From assembly GCA_949710005.1 (NCBI GenBank), contig OX453279.1:19240014-19304013 (forward strand): a stretch of 64,000 nt of DNA, in the 5' to 3' direction. The notes beneath the pieces were generated by a model, which ran no database searches, was not told the origin of the DNA, and saw only the letters and a list, made by a program, of their open reading frames with translations. This DNA is from Ricordea florida (Eukaryota > Cnidaria > Anthozoa > Corallimorpharia > Ricordeidae). This document shows, piece by piece, positions 1-6,714 of the stretch (the first letter of the stretch is position 1; each line of letters opens with the position of its first letter). A program made the position numbers and the translations under genes.

Positions 1-121
1 GTAAATTAATTGTCCATTTTGCTTGTAAAATGTCAGCCTTGGAGCCAAAACCTAGCCAGTTTATCCATCCGTCGAGAGTATCTTTACCTTCAGACTTTGT
101 AGATTGGGTTGCTTTCGACAT
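1..121 (-). CDS. orfB, unit 1, partial (C-terminal part cut by window edge)
   Basis: Only the first 40 codons are inside the window. The visible part is identical to the full copies. See unit 2 for the description. Confidence 0.6.
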   Translation of the reverse strand, partial: MSKATQSTKSEGKDTLDGWINWLGFGSKADILQAKWTINL

Positions 122-194
122 CACTGTTTTCGTCTTCTTCTTTAGTGAGATCTAGAAAGAAAAATATACCATAAATAGGCTGATAGTAGGTATG

Positions 195-1028
195 TTATAA
201 AAAGTCCCGTAACTTACCGATCAAATCAACTTGAATCTTGGCGTTTCTGGTAGTTTTCAGCTTGTCCGTTTGCGTAAATGCTGCAGCAAAATTTCGCTTC
301 TCCAAGTTTAGACGCTTTGGCCGTTGTCGGGTAGCTCTTTTGAGCGCCACTTTAGCTTTGGCAGCAGCGTTGTCAATCAACGACTTGTCAGGAGTCTTCC
401 GGACGAAATAAGTGATTCTTTCATCGCCTTCTCTAAGTGTCGGATTTAGAGTGGCAGTTTTAATTCCGCGCCCTGGGGAGCTAGACTGACCGTCGTTTAG
501 GATCTCGAAAAGTTCACGATAATCCATATCTCTGGAATAGAGATATTCGGGCCTTTTTTCAATGCTGGAATCGTTTTCTAAGGCCATTTTAGTACTAAGA
601 ATAGTAATATTCTTAGCGTCCTCCTCCAAGGCCGGCCATAATACACGAAGGAAACCATCGACGTTATACTTCTCGTCATCAGACGGATAAAACACTTCGA
701 CCTCTTGAAAACGATATCGCAGATTAGTTTTCTGCCACACGATAGATATGACACGCAGTTTGACAAGGTCACCAGCTTTTTTTCCAGCATCGGGATAACA
801 CGTGAACATCCAATTATAACTACGTGGGAGAGGTGAAACGTGCGGCTCATAATACTCGAAGCTTTTAACGAAAGCGCTCTCGCTCAAATAGCCTTTCGAT
901 TCAATAAAGGCTCTGTAACTCCCTTCTCGTTCTATCCACTTCGATTTGATGCCAAAAGCGACTAACTGTTTAAACTCGTCGCTTGTTTTCGATAAGAAAT
1001 TGATGAGTTGCTGTATACGTGAAGCCAT
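195..1028 (-). CDS. orfA, unit 1, unknown protein
   Basis: Intact copy of 277 codons from ATG at 1028. The predicted 66-nt intron is at 152-217. The downstream orfC lies outside the window. Confidence 0.7.
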   Translation of the reverse strand: MASRIQQLINFLSKTSDEFKQLVAFGIKSKWIEREGSYRAFIESKGYLSESAFVKSFEYYEPHVSPLPRSYNWMFTCYPDAGKKAGDLVKLRVISIVWQKTNLRYRFQEVEVFYPSDDEKYNVDGFLRVLWPALEEDAKNITILSTKMALENDSSIEKRPEYLYSRDMDYRELFEILNDGQSSSPGRGIKTATLNPTLREGDERITYFVRKTPDKSLIDNAAAKAKVALKRATRQRPKRLNLEKRNFAAAFTQTDKLKTTRNAKIQVDLIGKLRDFL

Positions 1029-1034
1029 GTTTGC

Positions 1035-1066
1035 AAATGAATAAAAGCCACACGGGTCTGAATATA
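1035..1066 (-). promoter_or_regulatory. Candidate TATA/initiator core promoter of unit 1 orfA
   Basis: On the minus strand, TATATT (1066-1061) is 28 nt upstream of the A in TCATTT (1040-1035). TCATTT matches the arthropod initiator consensus TCAKTY at the expected spacing. The ATG follows about 10 nt later with A at -3 and G at +4. The implied 5' UTR is very short, so the real start could lie farther upstream. The arrangement is repeated in all units except for a 1-nt deletion in unit 4. Confidence 0.35.
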
Positions 1067-1072
1067 ACAAAC

Positions 1073-1078
1073 TTTATT
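1073..1078 (-). terminator. AATAAA poly(A) signal for unit 2 transcripts
   Basis: AATAAA on the minus strand is the first canonical poly(A) hexamer after the orfC-2 stop, beyond the minisatellite, and is followed by T/G-rich sequence. Cleavage here would fall inside the promoter of unit 1, so the end of one unit and the start of the next overlap. The same hexamer recurs in every unit, 45 to 50 nt upstream of the orfA ATG. Confidence 0.5.
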
Positions 1079-1133
1079 AACAAGAATAACTGGTTCTAAA
1101 AACTTGTTTGACCGCGTCTAAAAACCGGTTTGA

Positions 1134-1253
1134 CTGGTTATGCTAATTGAAAACCGGTTATGCAAATTGAAAACCGGTTATGCAAATTGAAAACCGGTTA
1201 TGCAAATTGAAAACCGGTTATGCAAATTGAAAACCGGTTATGCAAATTGAAAA
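1134..1253. repeat. 20-bp minisatellite, 6 monomers (between units 1 and 2)
   Basis: Plus-strand monomer CCGGTTATGCAAATTGAAAA. The first monomer (1134-1153), nearest the orfA promoter, is a variant reading CTGG...GCTAAT; the next five are canonical. Each canonical junction creates the palindrome AACCGGTT, which is the Grainyhead/CP2-family consensus. It is followed directly by ATGCAAAT, the POU/Oct octamer. A further AACCGGTTT lies just outside at 1123-1131. Likely an enhancer-like control region; an iteron-type origin is the alternative. It falls in the predicted 3' UTR of the upstream unit. Confidence 0.95.
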
Positions 1254-1260
1254 ACTTATA

Positions 1261-2478
1261 TCACAGCGTATTTAATCTGTGCGTGTTCTGCCTTTCTATC
1301 AGTTCGTTGATTTCCTCCTCGAGTAAATCTACGTAATGAACCCTGTAGACAAACTGCACTTTTCCCAAGGGTTTTTGACCGTAAGCTGAAGCTCCCTGCA
1401 TTTCTCCTACCATTAACGTGTTTAAAACTAAACTTAAATTTTCTAACAGCAAGCCATGTCCCGCACCGTCAGTAAATTTAAATTCCTGAATTTGTTTTCC
1501 TTTGCGATAAAACATAGGAACGCCACTCGCTGCATTAGGCAAGTCCCACGAAATAATTCCTGGCGGTTCCATCTCTAACTCTGCCACAAAAGGACCAGAA
1601 AATTTGAGCGCTCCAGGATCGGCAAAAGAAATTACCTTATCGCCAGTACTATTGACAGTAACATCTACTCCTACCTCCTGGATTCCAATAACGCCAGCTA
1701 AAGCGCCTTCATTTACAATATCACCCGTAAGATTTCCTTCGGGAAAAGTAATTTCAGCTTCAGGAGCTTTGATTTCTCCTGTAAGGGTTGCTTTCATTTT
1801 CATTTCGCCTGAATTACCTGCATTTGAAGGCCAGAAAGCGGCTTCTAGTAACCTGGCTTCTAATATCTTTTGTGTGCCTTCTTCAAAGCGAATGTAGTCT
1901 AAATATTCCGAGTTTGTAACGGGACTGTAACTGGGAAATACATTCTGAGGCGTTTTTACAACTTCAACATCGGGTTCAACTTTCGCATCAATAATACTTG
2001 CATAATATTCAACCCACTGACCTGTCATGCCGCTCTCATAATCATGAAAATAATTCGCTTCGGGAAAAGAAATTACCGCTCTAAGCAATTCTATTTTAGG
2101 TTTTCTAAATTTCTTTTGAATTTCTTTGGGTGTAAATTGCATGGCGATCATCATCAAGAAGTTTGGATCTTCTAAAGGATCGTTGTAAAAATTCATCTTG
2201 AAACTAATGACCTTCCACTCTTCATCTTTCTGATCTACTGTCTCAAATGGCAGATCTAAATATTTCTGTAACACAAACAGGCCGCTTTTTCCCGTTAAGT
2301 TTAATGGATCTTTACGGCCTATTATTGTACTATTACTAGATCTACTGGCTCTTCTTTTCTTCGGTCCATCTACAGAATCAAATGGCTTTAGTCCAGTCAA
2401 TTTTCCTTCATGATATGCACGCTTTCCTGCTGCCACACGGTTGGGATTTTTAGTCTTCTTCGTCTTCTTTTCTGTCAA
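1261..2478 (-). CDS. orfC, unit 2: large basic-armed protein, possibly capsid-like (reference copy)
   Basis: Open frame of 405 codons with no cysteine. Residues 2-26 are Lys/Arg-rich and residues 39-46 (PKKRRASR) look like a nuclear localisation signal or nucleic-acid-binding arm. Residues about 66-345 are rich in predicted beta strands, with a Gly/Glu/Pro-rich stretch at 225-305. Residues 369-382 (KPLGKVQFVYRVHY) resemble the terminal strand pattern G-x-hydrophobic-x-hydrophobic-x-Y-x-V of single jelly-roll virus capsid proteins. Residues 384-397 form an acidic helix. The apparent first codon is TTG, with an in-frame TAA 15 nt upstream, so direct initiation is unlikely. A CAG acceptor at 2472-2474, exon starting at 2471, is in phase with the orfA donor and would add orfA residues 1-270. 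The alternatives are +1 frameshifting from orfB, which overlaps by 29 nt, or initiation at Met95. This copy has Ile53, Val180 and His400 (CAC). No family was firmly recognised. Confidence 0.75.
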   Translation of the reverse strand: MTEKKTKKTKNPNRVAAGKRAYHEGKLTGLKPFDSVDGPKKRRASRSSNSTIIGRKDPLNLTGKSGLFVLQKYLDLPFETVDQKDEEWKVISFKMNFYNDPLEDPNFLMMIAMQFTPKEIQKKFRKPKIELLRAVISFPEANYFHDYESGMTGQWVEYYASIIDAKVEPDVEVVKTPQNVFPSYSPVTNSEYLDYIRFEEGTQKILEARLLEAAFWPSNAGNSGEMKMKATLTGEIKAPEAEITFPEGNLTGDIVNEGALAGVIGIQEVGVDVTVNSTGDKVISFADPGALKFSGPFVAELEMEPPGIISWDLPNAASGVPMFYRKGKQIQEFKFTDGAGHGLLLENLSLVLNTLMVGEMQGASAYGQKPLGKVQFVYRVHYVDLLEEEINELIERQNTHRLNTL

Positions 2479-2848
2479 CAGTAATTTCGGAAATTACAAG
2501 TGGAAACTTAGCAAGAGAAGTTTCGATAGCAGCTCCAGAAAGCATTTTTTTTACAGGATTGTACAACATTGTAAACTGAGTTTCCTTGCCGGGCAAGGCT
2601 TCACATTCATAAATGCCAAAGAAAAGTTTTGGCGTTGCGTTACAATCTTCTATAGGTGAAATCATGAATTCTACCATTTGCTCTATTTTCTTGCCAGGAT
2701 CGTCTAAACAATCCCAAGTTACAGTTTGTAAATTAATTGTCCATTTTGCTTGTAAAATGTCAGCCTTGGAGCCAAAACCTAGCCAGTTTATCCATCCGTC
2801 GAGAGTATCTTTACCTTCAGACTTTGTAGATTGGGTTGCTTTCGACAT
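2450..2848 (-). CDS. orfB, unit 2: small beta-rich acidic-tailed protein (reference copy)
   Basis: 132 aa from ATG at 2848; a GTG immediately upstream extends the frame but is not a likely eukaryotic start. The N terminus (1-15) is polar. Residues 17-45 contain four Trp (19, 22, 36, 45). Cysteines are at 47, 69 and 82. Residues 74-124 look beta-rich, and the last eight residues are almost all charged (R126 to D132). There is no signal peptide or membrane segment. The family was not recognised. The frame is open from just after the intron-1 acceptor, and its 3' end overlaps orfC by 29 nt in another frame. It could be translated from a downstream start on the orfA message or from the internal TATA-like element at 2922-2926. 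Intron 2 would remove most of it, so orfB and the orfC fusion would come from different messages. Confidence 0.65.
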   Translation of the reverse strand: MSKATQSTKSEGKDTLDGWINWLGFGSKADILQAKWTINLQTVTWDCLDDPGKKIEQMVEFMISPIEDCNATPKLFFGIYECEALPGKETQFTMLYNPVKKMLSGAAIETSLAKFPLVISEITVDRKEDEED

Positions 2849-2878
2849 CACTGTTTTCGTCTTCTTCTTTAGTGAGAT

Positions 2879-2944
2879 CTAGAAAGAAAAATATACCATA
2901 AATAGGCTGATAGTAGGTATGTTATAAAAAGTCCCGTAACTTAC
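2879..2944 (-). other. Predicted intron 1 (66 nt) at the 3' end of orfA
   Basis: The donor reads G|GTAAGT after the ATC codon for Ile270, and the acceptor is TTTTTCTTTCTAG, both close to ideal. Removal replaces the unspliced last seven codons of orfA with a 20-residue tail ending at the stop at 2817-2819. That tail is strongly acidic, in contrast to the basic residues 224-262 before it. The intron is present in all 24 units at 43 nt below to 22 nt above the unspliced orfA stop. Confidence 0.75.
2922..2926 (-). promoter_or_regulatory. Possible internal TATA box for orfB
   Basis: The minus strand reads TTTTTATAAC inside intron 1, about 75 nt upstream of the orfB ATG. It could give a separate orfB message, but it coincides with the unspliced orfA stop and an A/T-rich intron, so chance is a fair explanation. 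Confidence 0.2.
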
Positions 2945-3755
2945 CGATCAAATCAACTTGAATCTTGGCGTTTCTGGTAGTTTTCAGCTTGTCCGTTTGC
3001 GTAAATGCTGCAGCAAAATTTCGCTTCTCCAAGTTTAGACGCTTTGGCCGTTGTCGGGTAGCTCTTTTGAGCGCCACTTTAGCTTTGGCAGCAGCGTTGT
3101 CAATCAACGACTTGTCAGGAGTCTTCCGGACGAAATAAGTGATTCTTTCATCGCCTTCTCTAAGTGTCGGATTTAGAGTGGCAGTCTTAATTCCGCGCCC
3201 TGGGGAGCTAGACTGACCGTCGTTTAGGATCTCGAAAAGTTCACGATAATCCATATCTCTGGAATAGAGATATTCGGGCCTTTTTTCAATGCTGGAATCG
3301 TTTTCTAAGGCCATTTTAGTACTAAGAATAGTAATATTCTTAGCGTCCTCCTCCAAGGCCGGCCATAATACACGAAGGAAACCATCGACGTTATACTTCT
3401 CGTCATCAGACGGATAAAACACTTCGACCTCTTGAAAACGATATCGCAGATTAGTTTTCTGCCACACGATAGATATGACACGCAGTTTGACAAGGTCACC
3501 AGCTTTTTTTCCAGCATCGGGATAACACGTGAACATCCAATTATAACTACGTGGGAGAGGTGAAACGTGCGGCTCATAATACTCGAAGCTTTTAACGAAA
3601 GCGCTCTCGCTCAAATAGCCTTTCGATTCAATAAAGGCTCTGTAACTCCCTTCTCGTTCTATCCACTTCGATTTGATGCCAAAAGCGACTAACTGTTTAA
3701 ACTCGTCGCTTGTTTTCGATAAGAAATTGATGAGTTGCTGTATACGTGAAGCCAT
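2922..3755 (-). CDS. orfA, unit 2: unknown protein with basic C-terminal region (reference copy)
   Basis: 277 codons from the ATG at 3755, which has a strong Kozak context; the open frame extends 14 codons farther to a TTG that is not a likely start. Residues 1-60 look alpha-helical. Residues 66-135 alternate hydrophobic and polar residues as beta strands would, with aromatic residues such as W73, W98 and W131. Residues 182-188 are a Ser/Gly loop. Residues 224-262 are strongly basic (K/R at 230, 231, 234, 236, 238, 239, 244, 245), suggesting nuclear import or nucleic-acid binding. The single cysteine is C77. No HUH nickase, Walker A or phospholipase motif is present, and the family was not recognised. 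Exon 1 ends after Ile270, and the protein is then continued either by the 20-residue acidic tail (intron 1) or by orfC (intron 2). Codon 190 is AAG here, as in units 4 and 14; other copies have AAA. Confidence 0.72.
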   Translation of the reverse strand: MASRIQQLINFLSKTSDEFKQLVAFGIKSKWIEREGSYRAFIESKGYLSESAFVKSFEYYEPHVSPLPRSYNWMFTCYPDAGKKAGDLVKLRVISIVWQKTNLRYRFQEVEVFYPSDDEKYNVDGFLRVLWPALEEDAKNITILSTKMALENDSSIEKRPEYLYSRDMDYRELFEILNDGQSSSPGRGIKTATLNPTLREGDERITYFVRKTPDKSLIDNAAAKAKVALKRATRQRPKRLNLEKRNFAAAFTQTDKLKTTRNAKIQVDLIGKLRDFL

Positions 3756-3787
3756 GTTTGCAAATGAATAAAAGCCACACGGGTCTG

Positions 3788-3805
3788 AATATAACAAACT
3801 TTATT
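3788..3805 (-). promoter_or_regulatory. Overlapping AATAAA (unit 3 messages) and TATATT (unit 2 promoter)
   Basis: AATAAA (3805-3800) and TATATT (3793-3788) lie within 18 nt. The initiator-like TCATTT follows at 3767-3762. This is the best-defined instance of the shared terminator/promoter block present in every unit. Confidence 0.4.
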
Positions 3806-3860
3806 AACAAGAATAACTGGTTCTAAAAACTTGTTTGACCGCGTCTAAAAACCGGTTTGA

Positions 3861-4000
3861 CTGGTTATGCTAATTGAAAACCGGTTATGCAAATTGAAAA
3901 CCGGTTATGCAAATTGAAAACCGGTTATGCAAATTGAAAACCGGTTATGCAAATTGAAAACCGGTTATGCAAATTGAAAACCGGTTATGCAAATTGAAAA
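3861..4000. repeat. 20-bp minisatellite, 7 monomers
   Basis: One promoter-proximal GCTAAT variant followed by six canonical monomers. Confidence 0.95.
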
Positions 4001-4007
4001 ACTTATA

Positions 4008-5225
4008 TCACAGCGTATTTAATCTCTGCGTGTTCTGCCTTTCTATCAGTTCGTTGATTTCCTCCTCGAGTAAATCTACGTAATGAACCCTGTAGACAAA
4101 CTGCACTTTTCCCAAGGGTTTTTGACCGTAAGCTGAAGCTCCCTGCATTTCTCCTACCATTAACGTGTTTAAAACTAAACTTAAATTTTCTAACAGCAAG
4201 CCATGTCCCGCACCGTCAGTAAATTTAAATTCCTGAATTTGTTTTCCTTTGCGATAAAACATAGGAACGCCACTCGCTGCATTAGGCAAGTCCCACGAAA
4301 TAATTCCTGGCGGTTCCATCTCTAACTCTGCCACAAAAGGACCAGAAAATTTGAGCGCTCCAGGATCGGCAAAAGAAATTACCTTATCGCCAGTACTATT
4401 GACAGTAACATCTACTCCTACCTCCTGGATTCCAATAACGCCAGCTAAAGCGCCTTCATTTACAATATCACCCGTAAGATTTCCTTCGGGAAAAGTAATT
4501 TCAGCTTCAGGAGCTTTGATTTCTCCTGTAAGGGTTGCTTTCATTTTCATTTCGCCTGAATTACCTGCATTTGAAGGCCAGAAAGCGGCTTCTAGTAACC
4601 TGGCTTCTAATATCTTTTGTGTGCCTTCTTCAAAGCGAATGTAGTCTAAATATTCCGAGTTTGTAACGGGACTGTAACTGGGAAATGCATTCTGAGGCGT
4701 TTTTACAACTTCAACATCGGGTTCAACTTTCGCATCAATAATACTTGCATAATATTCAACCCACTGACCTGTCATGCCGCTCTCATAATCATGAAAATAA
4801 TTCGCTTCGGGAAAAGAAATTACCGCTCTAAGCAATTCTATTTTAGGTTTTCTAAATTTCTTTTGAATTTCTTTGGGTGTAAATTGCATGGCGATCATCA
4901 TCAAGAAGTTTGGATCTTCTAAAGGATCGTTGTAAAAATTCATCTTGAAACTAATGACCTTCCACTCTTCATCTTTCTGATCTACTGTCTCAAATGGCAG
5001 ATCTAAATATTTCTGTAACACAAACAGGCCGCTTTTTCCCGTTAAGTTTAATGGATCTTTACGGCCTATTATTGTACTATTACTAGATCTACTGGCTCTT
5101 CTTTTCTTCGGTCCATCTACAGAATCAAATGGCTTTAGTCCAGTCAATTTTCCTTCATGATATGCACGCTTTCCTGCTGCCACACGGTTGGGATTTTTAG
5201 TCTTCTTCGTCTTCTTTTCTGTCAA
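4008..5225 (-). CDS. orfC, unit 3
   Basis: Intact. Ile53, Ala180, Gln400. Predicted exon starts at 5218. Carries the Ala180 variant shared with units 5, 14 and 15. Confidence 0.75.
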   Translation of the reverse strand: MTEKKTKKTKNPNRVAAGKRAYHEGKLTGLKPFDSVDGPKKRRASRSSNSTIIGRKDPLNLTGKSGLFVLQKYLDLPFETVDQKDEEWKVISFKMNFYNDPLEDPNFLMMIAMQFTPKEIQKKFRKPKIELLRAVISFPEANYFHDYESGMTGQWVEYYASIIDAKVEPDVEVVKTPQNAFPSYSPVTNSEYLDYIRFEEGTQKILEARLLEAAFWPSNAGNSGEMKMKATLTGEIKAPEAEITFPEGNLTGDIVNEGALAGVIGIQEVGVDVTVNSTGDKVISFADPGALKFSGPFVAELEMEPPGIISWDLPNAASGVPMFYRKGKQIQEFKFTDGAGHGLLLENLSLVLNTLMVGEMQGASAYGQKPLGKVQFVYRVHYVDLLEEEINELIERQNTQRLNTL

Positions 5226-5595
5226 CAGTAATTTCGGAAATTACAAGTGGAAACTTAGCAAGAGAAGTTTCGATAGCAGCTCCAGAAAGCATTTTTTTTA
5301 CAGGATTGTACAACATTGTAAACTGAGTTTCCTTGCCGGGCAAGGCTTCACATTCATAAATGCCAAAGAAAAGTTTTGGCGTTGCGTTACAATCTTCTAT
5401 AGGTGAAATCATGAATTCTACCATTTGCTCTATTTTCTTGCCAGGATCGTCTAAACAATCCCAAGTTACAGTTTGTAAATTAATTGTCCATTTTGCTTGT
5501 AAAATGTCAGCCTTGGAGCCAAAACCTAGCCAGTTTATCCATCCGTCGAGAGTATCTTTACCTTCAGACTTTGTAGATTGGGTTGCTTTCGACAT
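5197..5595 (-). CDS. orfB, unit 3
   Basis: Intact 132 aa, identical in protein to unit 2. Confidence 0.65.
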   Translation of the reverse strand: MSKATQSTKSEGKDTLDGWINWLGFGSKADILQAKWTINLQTVTWDCLDDPGKKIEQMVEFMISPIEDCNATPKLFFGIYECEALPGKETQFTMLYNPVKKMLSGAAIETSLAKFPLVISEITVDRKEDEED

Positions 5596-5668
5596 CACTG
5601 TTTTCGTCTTCTTCTTTAGTGAGATCTAGAAAGAAAAATATACCATAAATAGGCTGATAGTAGGTATG

Positions 5669-6502
5669 TTATAAAAAGTCCCGTAACTTACCGATCAAAT
5701 CAACTTGAATCTTGGCGTTTCTGGTAGTTTTCAGCTTGTCCGTTTGCGTAAATGCTGCAGCAAAATTTCGCTTCTCCAAGTTTAGACGCTTTGGCCGTTG
5801 TCGGGTAGCTCTTTTGAGCGCCACTTTAGCTTTGGCAGCAGCGTTGTCAATCAACGACTTGTCAGGAGTCTTCCGGACGAAATAAGTGATTCTTTCATCG
5901 CCTTCTCTAAGTGTCGGATTTAGAGTGGCAGTTTTAATTCCGCGCCCTGGGGAGCTAGACTGACCGTCGTTTAGGATCTCGAAAAGTTCACGATAATCCA
6001 TATCTCTGGAATAGAGATATTCGGGCCTTTTTTCAATGCTGGAATCGTTTTCTAAGGCCATTTTAGTACTAAGAATAGTAATATTCTTAGCGTCCTCCTC
6101 CAAGGCCGGCCATAATACACGAAGGAAACCATCGACGTTATACTTCTCGTCATCAGACGGATAAAACACTTCGACCTCTTGAAAACGATATCGCAGATTA
6201 GTTTTCTGCCACACGATAGATATGACACGCAGTTTGACAAGGTCACCAGCTTTTTTTCCAGCATCGGGATAACACGTGAACATCCAATTATAACTACGTG
6301 GGAGAGGTGAAACGTGCGGCTCATAATACTCGAAGCTTTTAACGAAAGCGCTCTCGCTCAAATAGCCTTTCGATTCAATAAAGGCTCTGTAACTCCCTTC
6401 TCGTTCTATCCACTTCGATTTGATGCCAAAAGCGACTAACTGTTTAAACTCGTCGCTTGTTTTCGATAAGAAATTGATGAGTTGCTGTATACGTGAAGCC
6501 AT
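5669..6502 (-). CDS. orfA, unit 3
   Basis: Intact, 277 codons. Intron 1 at 5626-5691. AAA at codon 190. Confidence 0.7.
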   Translation of the reverse strand: MASRIQQLINFLSKTSDEFKQLVAFGIKSKWIEREGSYRAFIESKGYLSESAFVKSFEYYEPHVSPLPRSYNWMFTCYPDAGKKAGDLVKLRVISIVWQKTNLRYRFQEVEVFYPSDDEKYNVDGFLRVLWPALEEDAKNITILSTKMALENDSSIEKRPEYLYSRDMDYRELFEILNDGQSSSPGRGIKTATLNPTLREGDERITYFVRKTPDKSLIDNAAAKAKVALKRATRQRPKRLNLEKRNFAAAFTQTDKLKTTRNAKIQVDLIGKLRDFL

Positions 6503-6607
6503 GTTTGCAAATGAATAAAAGCCACACGGGTCTGAATATAACAAACTTTATTAACAAGAATAACTGGTTCTAAAAACTTGTTTGACCGCGTCTAAAAACC
6601 GGTTTGA

Positions 6608-6707
6608 CTGGTTATGCTAATTGAAAACCGGTTATGCAAATTGAAAACCGGTTATGCAAATTGAAAACCGGTTATGCAAATTGAAAACCGGTTATGCAAA
6701 TTGAAAA
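6608..6707. repeat. 20-bp minisatellite, 5 monomers
   Basis: Variant first monomer plus four canonical. Confidence 0.95.
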
Positions 6708-6714
6708 ACTTATA

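Larger units (their letters stand above)
2472..2944 (-). other. Predicted alternative intron 2 (473 nt), joins orfA to orfC
   Basis: It uses the same GTAAGT donor as intron 1 (first base 2944) and ends at ...TGTTGACAG (last base 2472). orfA is left in phase 1, and the bases after this CAG enter the orfC frame exactly. The other nearby AG dinucleotides between the upstream TAA and the conserved orfC sequence are not in phase. The pyrimidine tract is only moderate. The splice explains how orfC can be made without its own ATG. This is inference from phase and motifs; no transcript is available. Confidence 0.5.

Noticed and set aside
578..850. 90-codon minus-strand frame inside orfA in another frame
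   Set aside because: It lies fully within orfA; no initiation context, and orfA shows the better composition and start.
195..1028. orfA as a rolling-circle Rep protein because of a W-x-F-T motif at residues 73-76
   Set aside because: There is no HUH motif, no catalytic tyrosine motif in the right context and no Walker A/B helicase region.
1029..1070. 14-codon N-terminal extension of orfA from a TTG
   Set aside because: TTG starts are not expected in a eukaryote. The ATG at 1028 has an excellent context, and the unit-4 deletion changes the extension frame without affecting the gene.
1134..1253. CRISPR array
   Set aside because: The 20-bp repeats are directly adjacent with no spacers and there are no cas genes.
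1134..1253. Papillomavirus E2-type sites
   Set aside because: The repeat has ACCGGT, but not ACCG with four bases before CGGT.
1604..1897. 97-codon plus-strand frame opposite orfC, repeated in most units
   Set aside because: It is an antisense shadow of orfC with no promoter, Kozak context or independent variation, and its codons simply mirror orfC.
1261..2478. Parvovirus-type phospholipase A2 motif at orfC H145-D146
   Set aside because: The catalytic HDxxY pattern and calcium-binding loop are absent; the HD pair is coincidental.
2846..2856. Third splice acceptor (AACAG just before the orfB ATG) joining orfA to orfB
   Set aside because: It is phase-compatible, but the preceding tract is purine-rich (AAGAAGAAGACGAAA), a poor acceptor.
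2441..2882. 72- and 89-codon plus-strand frames opposite orfB
   Set aside because: They overlap each other and orfB in antisense, have low-complexity Phe/Ser content, and have no supporting signals.
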